Source: CAZYZQ01 sp964652075 (GTDB lineage: Bacteria; Bacillota; Clostridia; Oscillospirales; Oscillospiraceae). Taken from it: DNA of 21,069 nt. Both the position numbers and the translations under genes were made by a program. Positions 13,860-20,039 of this stretch are shown here, piece by piece. The first letter of the stretch is position 1. The number at the start of each line of letters is the position of its first letter. The notes under the pieces are model-generated. The model searched no databases. It was not told where the DNA came from and saw only the letters and a list, made by a program, of their open reading frames with translations. Where the stretch lies: the NCBI GenBank assembly GCA_964652075.1, contig CAZYZQ010000032.1:1-21069 (forward strand), given 5' to 3'.

Positions 13860-14617
13860 TACAGCACACCTCCCAGCAGGCGCGTCACCATGATCGCGCC
13901 GGAGACGCCGATTGCAATGCAGCCCGCGACTGTGACCGCGTCCAGAAGATGGACACTTGCGGAAACATAGTCGCCGCCGAACAGCTCCCGGATGCCGGTT
14001 GTAAAGGCCACGCCCGGCACCAGCGCCATAATGGCGCCGATGACCATTTTGGAGAAATCCCGCGCGGGCATCGCCCATGCGATAAGCCCCGCGCCGAACG
14101 TGACGACAAATGCGCCCAGAATCATGCGCAGATATTTCGGCATCCGGTCAATGGCAAGCAACAGGCATTCCAGCCCCAGCCCGAGGAAAAACGCCGCAAG
14201 CGCATCCAGCCAGTCCCCGCCGTAGAGAAAGCAGAAGCAGCCCGCGCCGAACCCCCCGGCCACCAGCGCCAGCGGGCGCGGCAGCACTGTCGGCTTCTGG
14301 CAGGTATTCAGGCGCGCCTCCGCCTCGTCCAGCGTACACAGCCCCGCGCACAGCTCGCGCGCGACCTGATTGGCCTTCTCGATCCGGGCCATGTCAATCG
14401 CCCACTTCGGCACATGCCGGATTGCGACGCGCTGCTGCGCGGACCGCTCCGCCATATCGACAAAGATGCCGTTTGCAATGACGTAGACATTGTAGTCCGT
14501 CACGCCGAAGTGCTCGATGATCCGGCTGATCGTCTCCTGGACACGAAAGATCTCCGCGCCGGAGGACAGCAGGGTCTTCCCCGCCAGCACCGCGACGTCG
14601 AGGACCTGTTGCTCCAT
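13859..14617 (-). CDS. Threonine/serine exporter family, large subunit (YjjP-like, ThrE N-terminal half)
   Basis: A 252-residue protein. A soluble N-terminal region carries the family signature 'LLSSGAEIFRVQETISRI' and 'YVIANGIFVDM'. Five hydrophobic helices follow from about residue 115 ('GGFGAGCFCFLYGG', 'FVVTFGAGLIAWAMP', 'MALVPGVAFTTGIRELFGGDY', 'VAGCIAIGVSGAIMV'). It is the ThrE N-terminal domain (DUF1212). With the next gene it forms the full exporter, of amino acids or small carboxylates. ATG 14617 is preceded by GGGGGCGGG. A TTGACA promoter lies about 60 bases upstream. This is the first gene of the four-gene leftward operon ending at 12304. Confidence 0.9.
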   Translation of the reverse strand: MEQQVLDVAVLAGKTLLSSGAEIFRVQETISRIIEHFGVTDYNVYVIANGIFVDMAERSAQQRVAIRHVPKWAIDMARIEKANQVARELCAGLCTLDEAEARLNTCQKPTVLPRPLALVAGGFGAGCFCFLYGGDWLDALAAFFLGLGLECLLLAIDRMPKYLRMILGAFVVTFGAGLIAWAMPARDFSKMVIGAIMALVPGVAFTTGIRELFGGDYVSASVHLLDAVTVAGCIAIGVSGAIMVTRLLGGVL

Positions 14618-14649
14618 ATTGCCCGCCCCCTGCGTTCGTGATTGCTACC

Positions 14650-14678
14650 ATTTTCGCCCGAATGACGCGGTTTGTCAA
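14650..14678 (-). promoter_or_regulatory. Promoter of the ThrE-type operon
   Basis: On the minus strand: perfect TTGACA (14678-14673), 17-base spacer, weak -10 GAAAAT (14655-14650). Confidence 0.5.
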
Positions 14679-14719
14679 GACAGAAAAATCGCCGTGGGAG
14701 AAAATCTCTGTTTGGTGGG

Positions 14720-15274
14720 TCAGCCCTCGCTCAGCGCCTCATAGAAGGAATAGTCCACGACGCCTTTGATATGATCCAGCGCGCCCTCCCGCAACTCCTT
14801 GACCATAAGGCACTCCGGGCGCGGCAATCTGATCTTCGGCCCTGCCACAATGCCGTGCAGATAGCTGGCTTCAAACCCACGGGGATTATAATTTTTCGGA
14901 TTCCCCTCGACCAGCACCGCCGTAAAGCCCAGCGCGGACGCCCGCTCAAAGCCGAATTCCAGCAGCTCCTTTAAAATATGCCTGCGCTGCAGCTCTGTTT
15001 TGACCGCAACCGGCGTGAGCATCAGAAGCTCTTGTTCGTAGTTTCCCTCGATGTGGAACCTTGAAAACATGGCGTACCCGATCACTGCGTCCAGCTCGTT
15101 TACCATAATCAGCTCCAGCTCGGGAATATAATACTTTTTCCCTCTAATCTCCTCCACCAGCGCCCTGACGGCCCGCCCCTCCGCGGGATCGCGCCACGCG
15201 GCGAAGACCTCTTCCACCAGACTGAGCGACGGGCGCAGATAGCGCGCTTCCATCGACTTGATGATTCTTTCCAT
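14720..15274 (-). CDS. GNAT family N-acetyltransferase (YhbS-like)
   Basis: A protein of about 184 residues. The acetyl-CoA core is 'LLMLTPVAVKTELQRRHILKELLEFGFERA', where 'VAVKTELQRRHIL' takes the place of the usual 'V.p..QgkGiG', followed by 'ALGFTAVLVEGNPKNYNPRGFEASY', the YhbS-type 'v.l.G.p.yY.r.GF' strand. ATG 15274 was chosen over a GTG two codons upstream because GGGGGA is then correctly spaced. An extended -10 box (TGC-TATACT) lies 41 bases upstream on the minus strand. No clear terminator follows before the ThrE-type operon promoter. Acceptor unknown. Confidence 0.8.
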   Translation of the reverse strand: MERIIKSMEARYLRPSLSLVEEVFAAWRDPAEGRAVRALVEEIRGKKYYIPELELIMVNELDAVIGYAMFSRFHIEGNYEQELLMLTPVAVKTELQRRHILKELLEFGFERASALGFTAVLVEGNPKNYNPRGFEASYLHGIVAGPKIRLPRPECLMVKELREGALDHIKGVVDYSFYEALSEG

Positions 15275-15314
15275 ACTCACGTCCCCCGCCGCTGTGCAGC
15301 GGCCTGTTTTTTTC

Positions 15315-15323
15315 AGTATAGCA
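15315..15323 (-). promoter_or_regulatory. Extended -10 promoter of the YhbS-like gene
   Basis: On the minus strand TGC-TATACT (15323-15315), with no clear -35 at 17 bases. Confidence 0.5.
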
Positions 15324-15373
15324 CAGTTTTGACGGAATTTCTCCCCTTTGTTTTGCAGGTTCCGTTTCAGGCG

Positions 15374-15399
15374 GCGCTTGCAGCTCGCTGCCGCAGCGC
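15374..15399. repeat. Imperfect inverted repeat, GC-rich
   Basis: GCGCT ... AGCGC closes a 26-base segment with further pairing (CAGC / GCTG) inside. It lies between the YhbS-like promoter and the Pho-box-like repeats. No assigned role. Confidence 0.35.
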
Positions 15400-15417
15400 A
15401 GTGTCAAATTGCAGAAT

Positions 15418-15472
15418 GTTTACAAAACGTCCACATTTTTTCCATACGCCCGTCATATTTGCCCGGTAAGAT
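15418..15472 (+). promoter_or_regulatory. Pho-box-like activator site (four 11-bp repeats) with a -10 box
   Basis: Four heptamers begin exactly 11 bases apart: GTTTACA (15418), GTCCACA (15429), TTCCATA (15440) and CGTCATA (15451). All share A-C/T-A at the end and pyrimidines before it, and the linkers are four bases. Nine bases after the last repeat comes TAAGAT (15467-15472), a -10 box with no -35 hexamer. Direct 7-bp repeats at 11-bp spacing replacing the -35 box is the known layout of PhoB/PhoP-activated promoters. No protein gene follows; the transcript would be the RNA at 15478-15597. Confidence 0.5.
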
Positions 15473-15477
15473 ACAGA

Positions 15478-15597
15478 TGTGGTCGGGAGATCAGGACTGC
15501 CGGCCACAGGATCTCTTTTCATTTGATTTTTCTCTCTTTTCTCTCTCTTCTTTCAAAACACGAAGGCGCTCCGGACGGAGCGCTTTCGTGTTTTTGT
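15478..15597 (+). ncRNA. Candidate small RNA, about 120 nt, pyrimidine-rich, under a Pho-box-like promoter
   Basis: Three parts follow the promoter in order. First, a stem-loop at the predicted 5' end: TGTGGTCGG (15478-15486) pairs with CCGGCCACA (15500-15508), nine pairs including one G-U. Second, a 44-base stretch (15511-15554) that is almost all T and C, in CTCTTTTCTCTCTC style, and likely single-stranded. Third, a strong terminator hairpin with a T run (15555-15595). The loop bases GAGATC (15487-15492) can also pair with GATCTC (15510-15515), offering an alternative fold. A C/U-rich open region is a common way for regulatory RNAs to bind Shine-Dalgarno sequences. The only overlapping frame (ATG at 15477) has no ribosome-binding site and no stop before the terminator. 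I do not recognise a known RNA family. Existence and role are inference. Confidence 0.45.
15555..15595. terminator. Strong bidirectional intrinsic terminator
   Basis: AAAACACGAA-G-GCGCTCCG pairs with CGGAGCGC-T-TTCGTGTTTT: 19 pairs with one G-U. A T5 run follows on the + strand (end of the candidate small RNA), and TTTT follows on the minus strand (backup end of the SLH/DUF4358 operon). Confidence 0.85.
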
Positions 15598-15610
15598 CTA
15601 TCAATACTTC

Positions 15611-15642
15611 AGCCCCGGCATGGCTTGTACCATACCGGGGCT
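15611..15642 (-). terminator. Hairpin after the DUF4358-like lipoprotein gene
   Basis: AGCCCCGG-c-ATGG / CCAT-a-CCGGGGCT, six-base loop. On the minus strand it is the first stem after the stop at 15664. It lacks a T run and acts either as a stability element or as the first half of a tandem terminator with the hairpin at 15555-15595. Confidence 0.55.
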
Positions 15643-15663
15643 GTTCGTCTTTGTATGACTCGA

Positions 15664-16455
15664 TCAATCCAGATCCCAGTCCAGCGCGAGGAAGTTTGCC
15701 TGAACCGCCGACGTCAGCTCCTCCGGCCCCATGGCCAACAGGACAAACCGTCCCTTGGACGCGGTCACGACTGTATCAGCCGTGGTACAGACCCACTTGT
15801 TCGGGTCGGCGTTCTGCTCGACCTGCGATGCCACAGCGGCGGCATCCTGCCCCTCCGGCAGCTGCAGCAGCACAATGGAGGTCGGAGATGTCCCGATCAA
15901 CGGCTCGCGTGCCAGCGCCGTTGCGCCATCGATCGGGTCGATAAACAGGTAGAACGAGAAGCTCTCCGCATCCACCGGGATTTTCTCCAGCACGTAGTCC
16001 GTGCCGCGCAGAATCTCGTCGGACAACTCCTCCAACGTGGGGCGCGGTGCGGTGGACGGCGGCGTTTCCGGTTCGGTCTCAGCAGGCTGCTCCTGCGGCG
16101 GTGCAGGCTGGTCGGCGGGCTGCTCGGCAGGTTCCGGCTGGGTCGGCGGCGTGGCCGGCTGTTCTGCCGGCGGAGTCTCCGGTTCCACAGGCGGCTCCTC
16201 CGGTTCGTCCGGTTGTTCCGCATCCTCGTCCGGCAGTTCCGCAGGCTCGTCCGGCGTTTGCTCGTCGTCGGGCGCTTCCGGCGTGACTGCCTCTGTCATC
16301 TGGTTGGGCGCCTCCTCGGGCAACTCCTCCTGCGGCTCCGGCGGCTGCTCCTCCGCCGCCATGGGGTCTACAATCTCCGGCGCGGGGTCGGGCTGCTTCG
16401 CGCAGGCCGTCAGCAGCAGCGTCAACGCAAAGAGCAGGACGATCCATCGCTTCAT
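15664..16455 (-). CDS. Lipoprotein with Pro/Glu-rich spacer and DUF4358-like domain
   Basis: A 263-residue protein. A lipoprotein signal ends 'LLLTAC' (Cys18). Residues 22-140 are a low-complexity acidic spacer of Pro, Glu, Gln and Ala, typical of a wall-spanning tether. The folded part (about 143-260) resembles DUF4358: 'LEELSDEILRGTDY', then 'SPTSIVLLQLPEGQDAAAVA', then 'PNKWVC' (218-223) and 'GRFVLLAM'. The same 'NPNKW-I-C ... LLVM' block occurs in the middle of the larger protein encoded 61 bases upstream, so the two share a paralogous domain. In Clostridia DUF4358 lipoproteins accompany DHHW/MBOAT surface-polymer acylation genes as I recall. GGAGG precedes the ATG. Probable envelope partner of the upstream protein. 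Confidence 0.75.
   Translation of the reverse strand: MKRWIVLLFALTLLLTACAKQPDPAPEIVDPMAAEEQPPEPQEELPEEAPNQMTEAVTPEAPDDEQTPDEPAELPDEDAEQPDEPEEPPVEPETPPAEQPATPPTQPEPAEQPADQPAPPQEQPAETEPETPPSTAPRPTLEELSDEILRGTDYVLEKIPVDAESFSFYLFIDPIDGATALAREPLIGTSPTSIVLLQLPEGQDAAAVASQVEQNADPNKWVCTTADTVVTASKGRFVLLAMGPEELTSAVQANFLALDWDLD
16030..16390 (-). repeat. Low-complexity Pro/Glu/Gln coding repeat
   Basis: Degenerate CCG/GAA/CAG-rich tracts encode the acidic proline-rich spacer of the lipoprotein (units such as 'EQPAE', 'PDEPEEPP', 'PAEQPA'). Length variation between strains would be expected. Confidence 0.65.
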
Positions 16456-16516
16456 GGCAATTCCTCCTTGGGATTCTTTTCTTGCTTAGACGGCGGAACG
16501 GCCAAAAGGTTCCCGC

Positions 16517-18421
16517 TTATTTCAGCAGCAGGCTGTTGTTGATGATATTGTCACAGAACACGCACAGCACGTCCGCGTCCTTGAAATCGACGTAGTCGCC
16601 GAGCAGGTCGCTCGAAACATAGCGCAGATCGACCAGCGTGATTGTGCCGTAGGCGTCCGTCAGCAGGGGTGCCAGATTCTCCGCGAACGAATCGCCAATG
16701 ATGACGAGCTTCTTTGACGAGGTCGTGCTCGCGTTGGAGATCGTGATGACCGGCGACGCGCCACCGAGGAAGAAGTCATAGCCCTTGCCGTCCTTCAAGC
16801 GGTTCAGATCGTAGATTCGGCCGCGGCTCGTCTCGCCCTCGCGCCGGACATAGGCACGGCTCGTATCGAGGCTTTCCAGATAGGTCATCTGCTCGGTGGT
16901 CTTGACAATTTTGCCGTCGTAGTAGCAGCCGGCAAAGCGCTCGACGGTGCGCGGGGTAAAGGCACTGGCGTCGCCCGCCGTGCCGAACTTGCCCTGAATG
17001 CTGGCAACCACATCAAACAGCGCATCCTGCCGCCAGTGGCGGTCGGTCTTATAGTAGTGCTCCAGCGTCAGCTGCGCCGCCGTATCCAGCACAGCCCAGC
17101 CGGGCAGCTGCGCCGTCACCTGCGACGCAATGGCCGCATGGTCAAAGTAGGCCGGGAGCTGCTCCTTGGCATAGTAGCTCTTGTCCGGCACCAGCACGCA
17201 GAGCGTGGGATTATCCGCAAAATAGGTTGCCTTCACGTCCTTCAGCTTCTGGGCAAAGCGCGCAACCGACGCTGTGTCCGTTGCCTTTCCAGCCTCCATA
17301 TAGCTGCCGTCGACGCAGTACAGGCCGTTTGCGTCCGGCGTCAGCTTGCCGAGCGAGCGGAACGCCGTTACCATGGCATCGCCGCAGTCGTCATCCATCA
17401 CCAGCAGGATCAGGTCATCGACCTGCTCCACATAGACATGCTCCGGCTCCACGCCAACGCAGATCCACTTGTTCGGATTGACGCCCGCCTTGATATCCGC
17501 CATGACCTGCGGCGCGTCCTTCACGTCCTGAAGCCGGAAGATCACGACGGAGTGCGCCTGCGCCGTCATCATCGGCTCGGACGTCAGGCCCTCAGTGAAG
17601 TACAGCCGCTCCAATCCCAGATAGAATTGCAGATAGTCCGCTGTGTTTTGCAGCTCGACCACGTTTAGGTGCGCAATATCCGGCGCCGTGCCCTCCTCCA
17701 GCGCGCCGGCGTAGAGGTAGGCCAGGATCTCGTCGAGCTTTGATTCCTTTGTGACGGTGCGCGCACCGATCACGATCTCGCTGACCGTGCGCTGCATCGG
17801 TGTGAAGACCTCCTGCTCCTCCAGCTGGGCAAGCAGGGTCGTGTCCTCGCTGTACATCGTCGCGTGCAGGGCCGCCCAGGAGATCAACACAGCGTCCGCG
17901 CGCGTAAAGTGCTCCAGATCCGGGTTGTAAGCAAAGAGCTTCGCGCTCTCTGCCAGCGTCTTCCAGCGGTTCCAGACCGTGCCGGACGCGGTATCCTGAT
18001 AACCGAGCGCACGCAGGACATAGGTCACATACATCTGCGCCGTAACAGGCTCGCTGTTGCCGAATTTTGTCTTGCTGACGCCGTTTGTCAGGCCGTTCTC
18101 ATAGGCGTAGCCCACATACTCCTGCGCCCACTCCGCCACATCCGTAAACGGATGCTCCCATTCACGGCTGTAGATCAGCCGCTCCGCGCCGAGCAGGCGC
18201 ACCATCATGGTGATCGCTTCCGCGCGGTTCATCTCACGATCCAGCTGGAAATCGCCGCCGACCCCCTGGAACAGATCCAGGGCATGCAGCGCCTGCGCGA
18301 TGGTCTCCGCGCCCAGCGGCGCCGGGGTCTCCTGCTCCGCCGCGGCAGCCGGCAGCGCCAGCGTCAGGCTCAGGCAGAGCGCCAGAAGCAGGCAGAGCAC
18401 GCGGGAATAGGTCTTACGCAT
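16517..18421 (-). CDS. Secreted SLH-domain protein with DUF4358-like and DHHW (AlgX/AlgJ-like SGNH) domains
   Basis: A 634-residue secreted protein. The signal peptide ends near 'ALPAAAA'. Residues 35-185 hold two or three S-layer-homology units ('FTDVAEWAQEYVGYAYENGLTNG' is unmistakable), which bind pyruvylated wall polymer. Residues 225-350 resemble DUF4358, with NPNKW (315-319). Residues 365-634 look like the DHHW/AlgJ hydrolase-acyltransferase fold: 'YYKTDRHWRQ' supplies Asp460-x-His462 and 'VIIGDSFAENL' supplies Ser578, the Ser-His-Asp set of AlgX. The family's D-H-H-W is D-R-H-W here, which keeps the catalytic pair. The likely role is moving or removing acetyl groups on surface polysaccharide, but no MBOAT partner is in the window. 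ATG 18421 was chosen because GGAGG is eight bases upstream; an ATG five codons earlier would begin inside that site. Confidence 0.8.
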   Translation of the reverse strand: MRKTYSRVLCLLLALCLSLTLALPAAAAEQETPAPLGAETIAQALHALDLFQGVGGDFQLDREMNRAEAITMMVRLLGAERLIYSREWEHPFTDVAEWAQEYVGYAYENGLTNGVSKTKFGNSEPVTAQMYVTYVLRALGYQDTASGTVWNRWKTLAESAKLFAYNPDLEHFTRADAVLISWAALHATMYSEDTTLLAQLEEQEVFTPMQRTVSEIVIGARTVTKESKLDEILAYLYAGALEEGTAPDIAHLNVVELQNTADYLQFYLGLERLYFTEGLTSEPMMTAQAHSVVIFRLQDVKDAPQVMADIKAGVNPNKWICVGVEPEHVYVEQVDDLILLVMDDDCGDAMVTAFRSLGKLTPDANGLYCVDGSYMEAGKATDTASVARFAQKLKDVKATYFADNPTLCVLVPDKSYYAKEQLPAYFDHAAIASQVTAQLPGWAVLDTAAQLTLEHYYKTDRHWRQDALFDVVASIQGKFGTAGDASAFTPRTVERFAGCYYDGKIVKTTEQMTYLESLDTSRAYVRREGETSRGRIYDLNRLKDGKGYDFFLGGASPVITISNASTTSSKKLVIIGDSFAENLAPLLTDAYGTITLVDLRYVSSDLLGDYVDFKDADVLCVFCDNIINNSLLLK

Positions 18422-18487
18422 CTCGGTATCCTCCATTCATGTTTATTTTCAGATAGTCCCGCCCCTCCGGGCATGGGATCTGCTTTC

Positions 18488-18516
18488 ATTATACAGGAGA
18501 ACGTCCGTGATTGCAA
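18488..18516 (-). promoter_or_regulatory. Promoter of the SLH/DUF4358 operon
   Basis: On the minus strand: TTGCAA (18516-18511), 17-base spacer, perfect TATAAT (18493-18488). The leader is about 60 bases. Confidence 0.75.
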
Positions 18517-18527
18517 CCGCTCCCCGG

Positions 18528-18565
18528 AAAACACGAAGCGCCCCCGAACCGGGGGCGCTCCGTGT
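18528..18565 (-). terminator. Intrinsic terminator of the GerMN lipoprotein gene
   Basis: ACACG-a-AGCGCCCCC / GGGGGCGCT-c-CGTGT, five-base loop, 14 pairs with one mismatch, followed on the minus strand by TTTTCC. The left arm repeats the AAAACACGAAG start of the terminator at 15555. Confidence 0.85.
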
Positions 18566-18675
18566 GAAAGAGAGAAAACAAATCGGGAATTCATCCTGAC
18601 TGCACACTCAGTATCGCAGAGAGTTTTTGCGGCGTTGTTGCGGAACTGTGGCCAATTTGTAAATTCTCCTCCCCC

Positions 18676-19713
18676 TCAGGAAGCGGGTGAGAACGTGTTG
18701 AGCATCGCAACCAGCAGCGGCAACAGCGTATCCAGCGCCTCATCGGCATAGCCCATCTCGACGAGCAGCGTCTGCCCGCCGGATTCGAGCACAAAATATT
18801 CCGTGTGATACGGTGGGATCTCCGCGCTGATATGCGTCGCAGGCAGCCGCCCGAGGAAGGCGTCCGTAGAGGTTGCCTGTTCGTCGCCGGACTGCTGAAG
18901 CAGCCCGGCCGCCGCATCCGCAGGGGGCAGATCGGGCGCGGTCACAGAGAGATATGCCGCCGGGCTTCCCGTATCCAACGTCTGCGCAGAGAGAATGGAC
19001 AGGCACTCCGCCTCATTTTGGCAGGTGAAGCCCTCCTCTGCGACTGCAATTGTAAAGCCCAGCCCGCTCCGCTTCCGCACCGCCGTGACAAGCTGCTGCC
19101 CGTCCTCTTCCGCAACCGCCAGCTGCACGGTGGCCTCCGGCTCCGTCTCGTACCAGACAAGCGGCTGGTCGTAAACATTGTGCCCCGTCTCCAGCGTCTC
19201 GCCCTCCACGGTCAGCAGAACCTGTGTGCAGTCCGGATAGGCCGTCAGGAAGGTGTCCACAACGCTGCCGAGTATCGCCCATTCCCCGGCCGAGCCACAG
19301 CCGCGCAGCGCAGACGAAAAGGCTTCGTTCCAGTCCAGCACCAGCGTCTGCACGCCGTTCAACGTCTCGTGGGTACAGCCAAGCAGCGCCGCGTCCGCCG
19401 GCAGCACACCCAGCTCCCGCAGGCCGTCAGCCAGCGCCGCAGGCGAGTCGTCCGCGACCTCCGCCTGCACCGCGAGCAGCCGCTCCGCCTGCGCATCCGC
19501 CTGATACAGCATACGCGTGACCGGCTGTACCGGCTCGTCAGGCTGCGGCTCGGGCATATCCGGCCCGTCGGGCGTATCCGGCAGCTGTCCCTCCGGAGCC
19601 GTCTCCACAGGCGCGGCGGACTCCGGCGGCTCCGGCTGACTATCCTGCACCCCACAGGCACAGAGCAGCCACAAAAGCGCTCCCGCCAGCAGGCAAATCA
19701 GACTTCGTTTCAT
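18676..19713 (-). CDS. GerMN-domain lipoprotein
   Basis: A 345-residue protein. The signal peptide has a lipobox at 'LCAC' (Cys20), then comes a Pro/Glu/Asp-rich spacer to about residue 65. Residues 70-180 match the GerMN (sporulation and spore germination) domain: 'LADGLRELGVLPAD', 'LNGVQTLVLDWNEAF', 'GSAGEWAILGSVVDTFLTAYPDCTQVLLTVEGE', i.e. the family's 'v..dlS.af....gs..e..l..ivnTl...p.v..v.i.v.G'. The C-terminal 150 residues are not recognised. The protein has one GerMN unit, against two in Bacillus GerM. ATG 19713 follows GAGGAG; codons upstream in frame overlap the promoter and are rejected. It is an envelope protein, and a sporulation role is plausible but not shown. Confidence 0.82.
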   Translation of the reverse strand: MKRSLICLLAGALLWLLCACGVQDSQPEPPESAAPVETAPEGQLPDTPDGPDMPEPQPDEPVQPVTRMLYQADAQAERLLAVQAEVADDSPAALADGLRELGVLPADAALLGCTHETLNGVQTLVLDWNEAFSSALRGCGSAGEWAILGSVVDTFLTAYPDCTQVLLTVEGETLETGHNVYDQPLVWYETEPEATVQLAVAEEDGQQLVTAVRKRSGLGFTIAVAEEGFTCQNEAECLSILSAQTLDTGSPAAYLSVTAPDLPPADAAAGLLQQSGDEQATSTDAFLGRLPATHISAEIPPYHTEYFVLESGGQTLLVEMGYADEALDTLLPLLVAMLNTFSPAS

Positions 19714-19749
19714 TGGCTGCTCCTCGCTTTCTTTTTCGTGTGTAGCCCC

Positions 19750-19778
19750 AGTATACCCCCTATCCCGCATAACGTCAA
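19750..19778 (-). promoter_or_regulatory. Promoter of the GerMN lipoprotein gene
   Basis: On the minus strand: TTGACG (19778-19773), 17-base spacer, TATACT (19755-19750). Confidence 0.7.
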
Positions 19779-19813
19779 CGATAATTTTGTAAACAATCGT
19801 GTCATTTTCCGTC

Positions 19814-19848
19814 AAAAAAGCAGGGGAGCGACTGCTCCCCTGCTTTTT
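19814..19848 (-). terminator. Intrinsic terminator of the kce operon
   Basis: A 15-bp perfect stem (AAAAAGCAGGGGAGC / GCTCCCCTGCTTTTT, loop of four) with a six-T run on the minus strand. It overlaps the stop codon of the zinc-ribbon gene. Confidence 0.92.
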
Positions 19849-20038
19849 AATCCATGGTATCCTCGTAGTCATTTGCATCGGCGGGCGAGGTTTTCCCGCT
19901 CTCGCCGACCAGCACGCCCTCCGTGCCGCAGGCCGGGCAGCGGCCGAAGCTCGGGTCCGTGATCGTATCCGCGCCGGACTTGAACTTCTTGCCGCACTTC
20001 GGGCAGTGGTAGAACATCCAGTAGACGCCCCAGCTCAT
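19847..20038 (-). CDS. Small zinc-ribbon protein coupled to kce
   Basis: A 63-residue protein. Two CxxC knuckles, 'CPKCG' (Cys12, Cys15) and 'CPACG' (Cys34, Cys37), form a treble-clef or rubredoxin-like zinc ribbon ('MFYHCPKCGKKFKSGAD...FGRCPACGTEG'). The tail is acidic and disordered. It begins one base after the kce stop (TAA-g-ATG). There is no ribosome-binding site before this ATG, while a GGGGC lies in front of a second ATG at residue 8, so the protein may start there. It is cotranscribed with kce and ends at the operon terminator. It may be a regulator, a chaperone or a metal-binding partner; no family function known to me. Confidence 0.72.
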   Translation of the reverse strand: MSWGVYWMFYHCPKCGKKFKSGADTITDPSFGRCPACGTEGVLVGESGKTSPADANDYEDTMD

Positions 20039-20039
20039 C

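Noticed and set aside
13422..14078. A longer exporter small subunit reading back to 14078
   Set aside because: The extra codons overlap the large subunit in another frame and give Arg/Gly-rich nonsense; the GTG at 13859 matches the family start and the TAGTG overlap.
15477..15597. Short protein starting at ATG 15477 instead of a non-coding RNA
   Set aside because: No ribosome-binding site precedes it, the frame runs through the terminator hairpin without a stop, and its composition is just the pyrimidine run (Ser/Phe/Leu).
15409..16542. Long + strand frames (Arg/Leu-rich and Ser/Gly-rich) across the lipoprotein gene
   Set aside because: They are the complement of the Pro/Glu-rich codons of the real lipoprotein, which has a lipobox, a GGAGG site and a recognisable domain.
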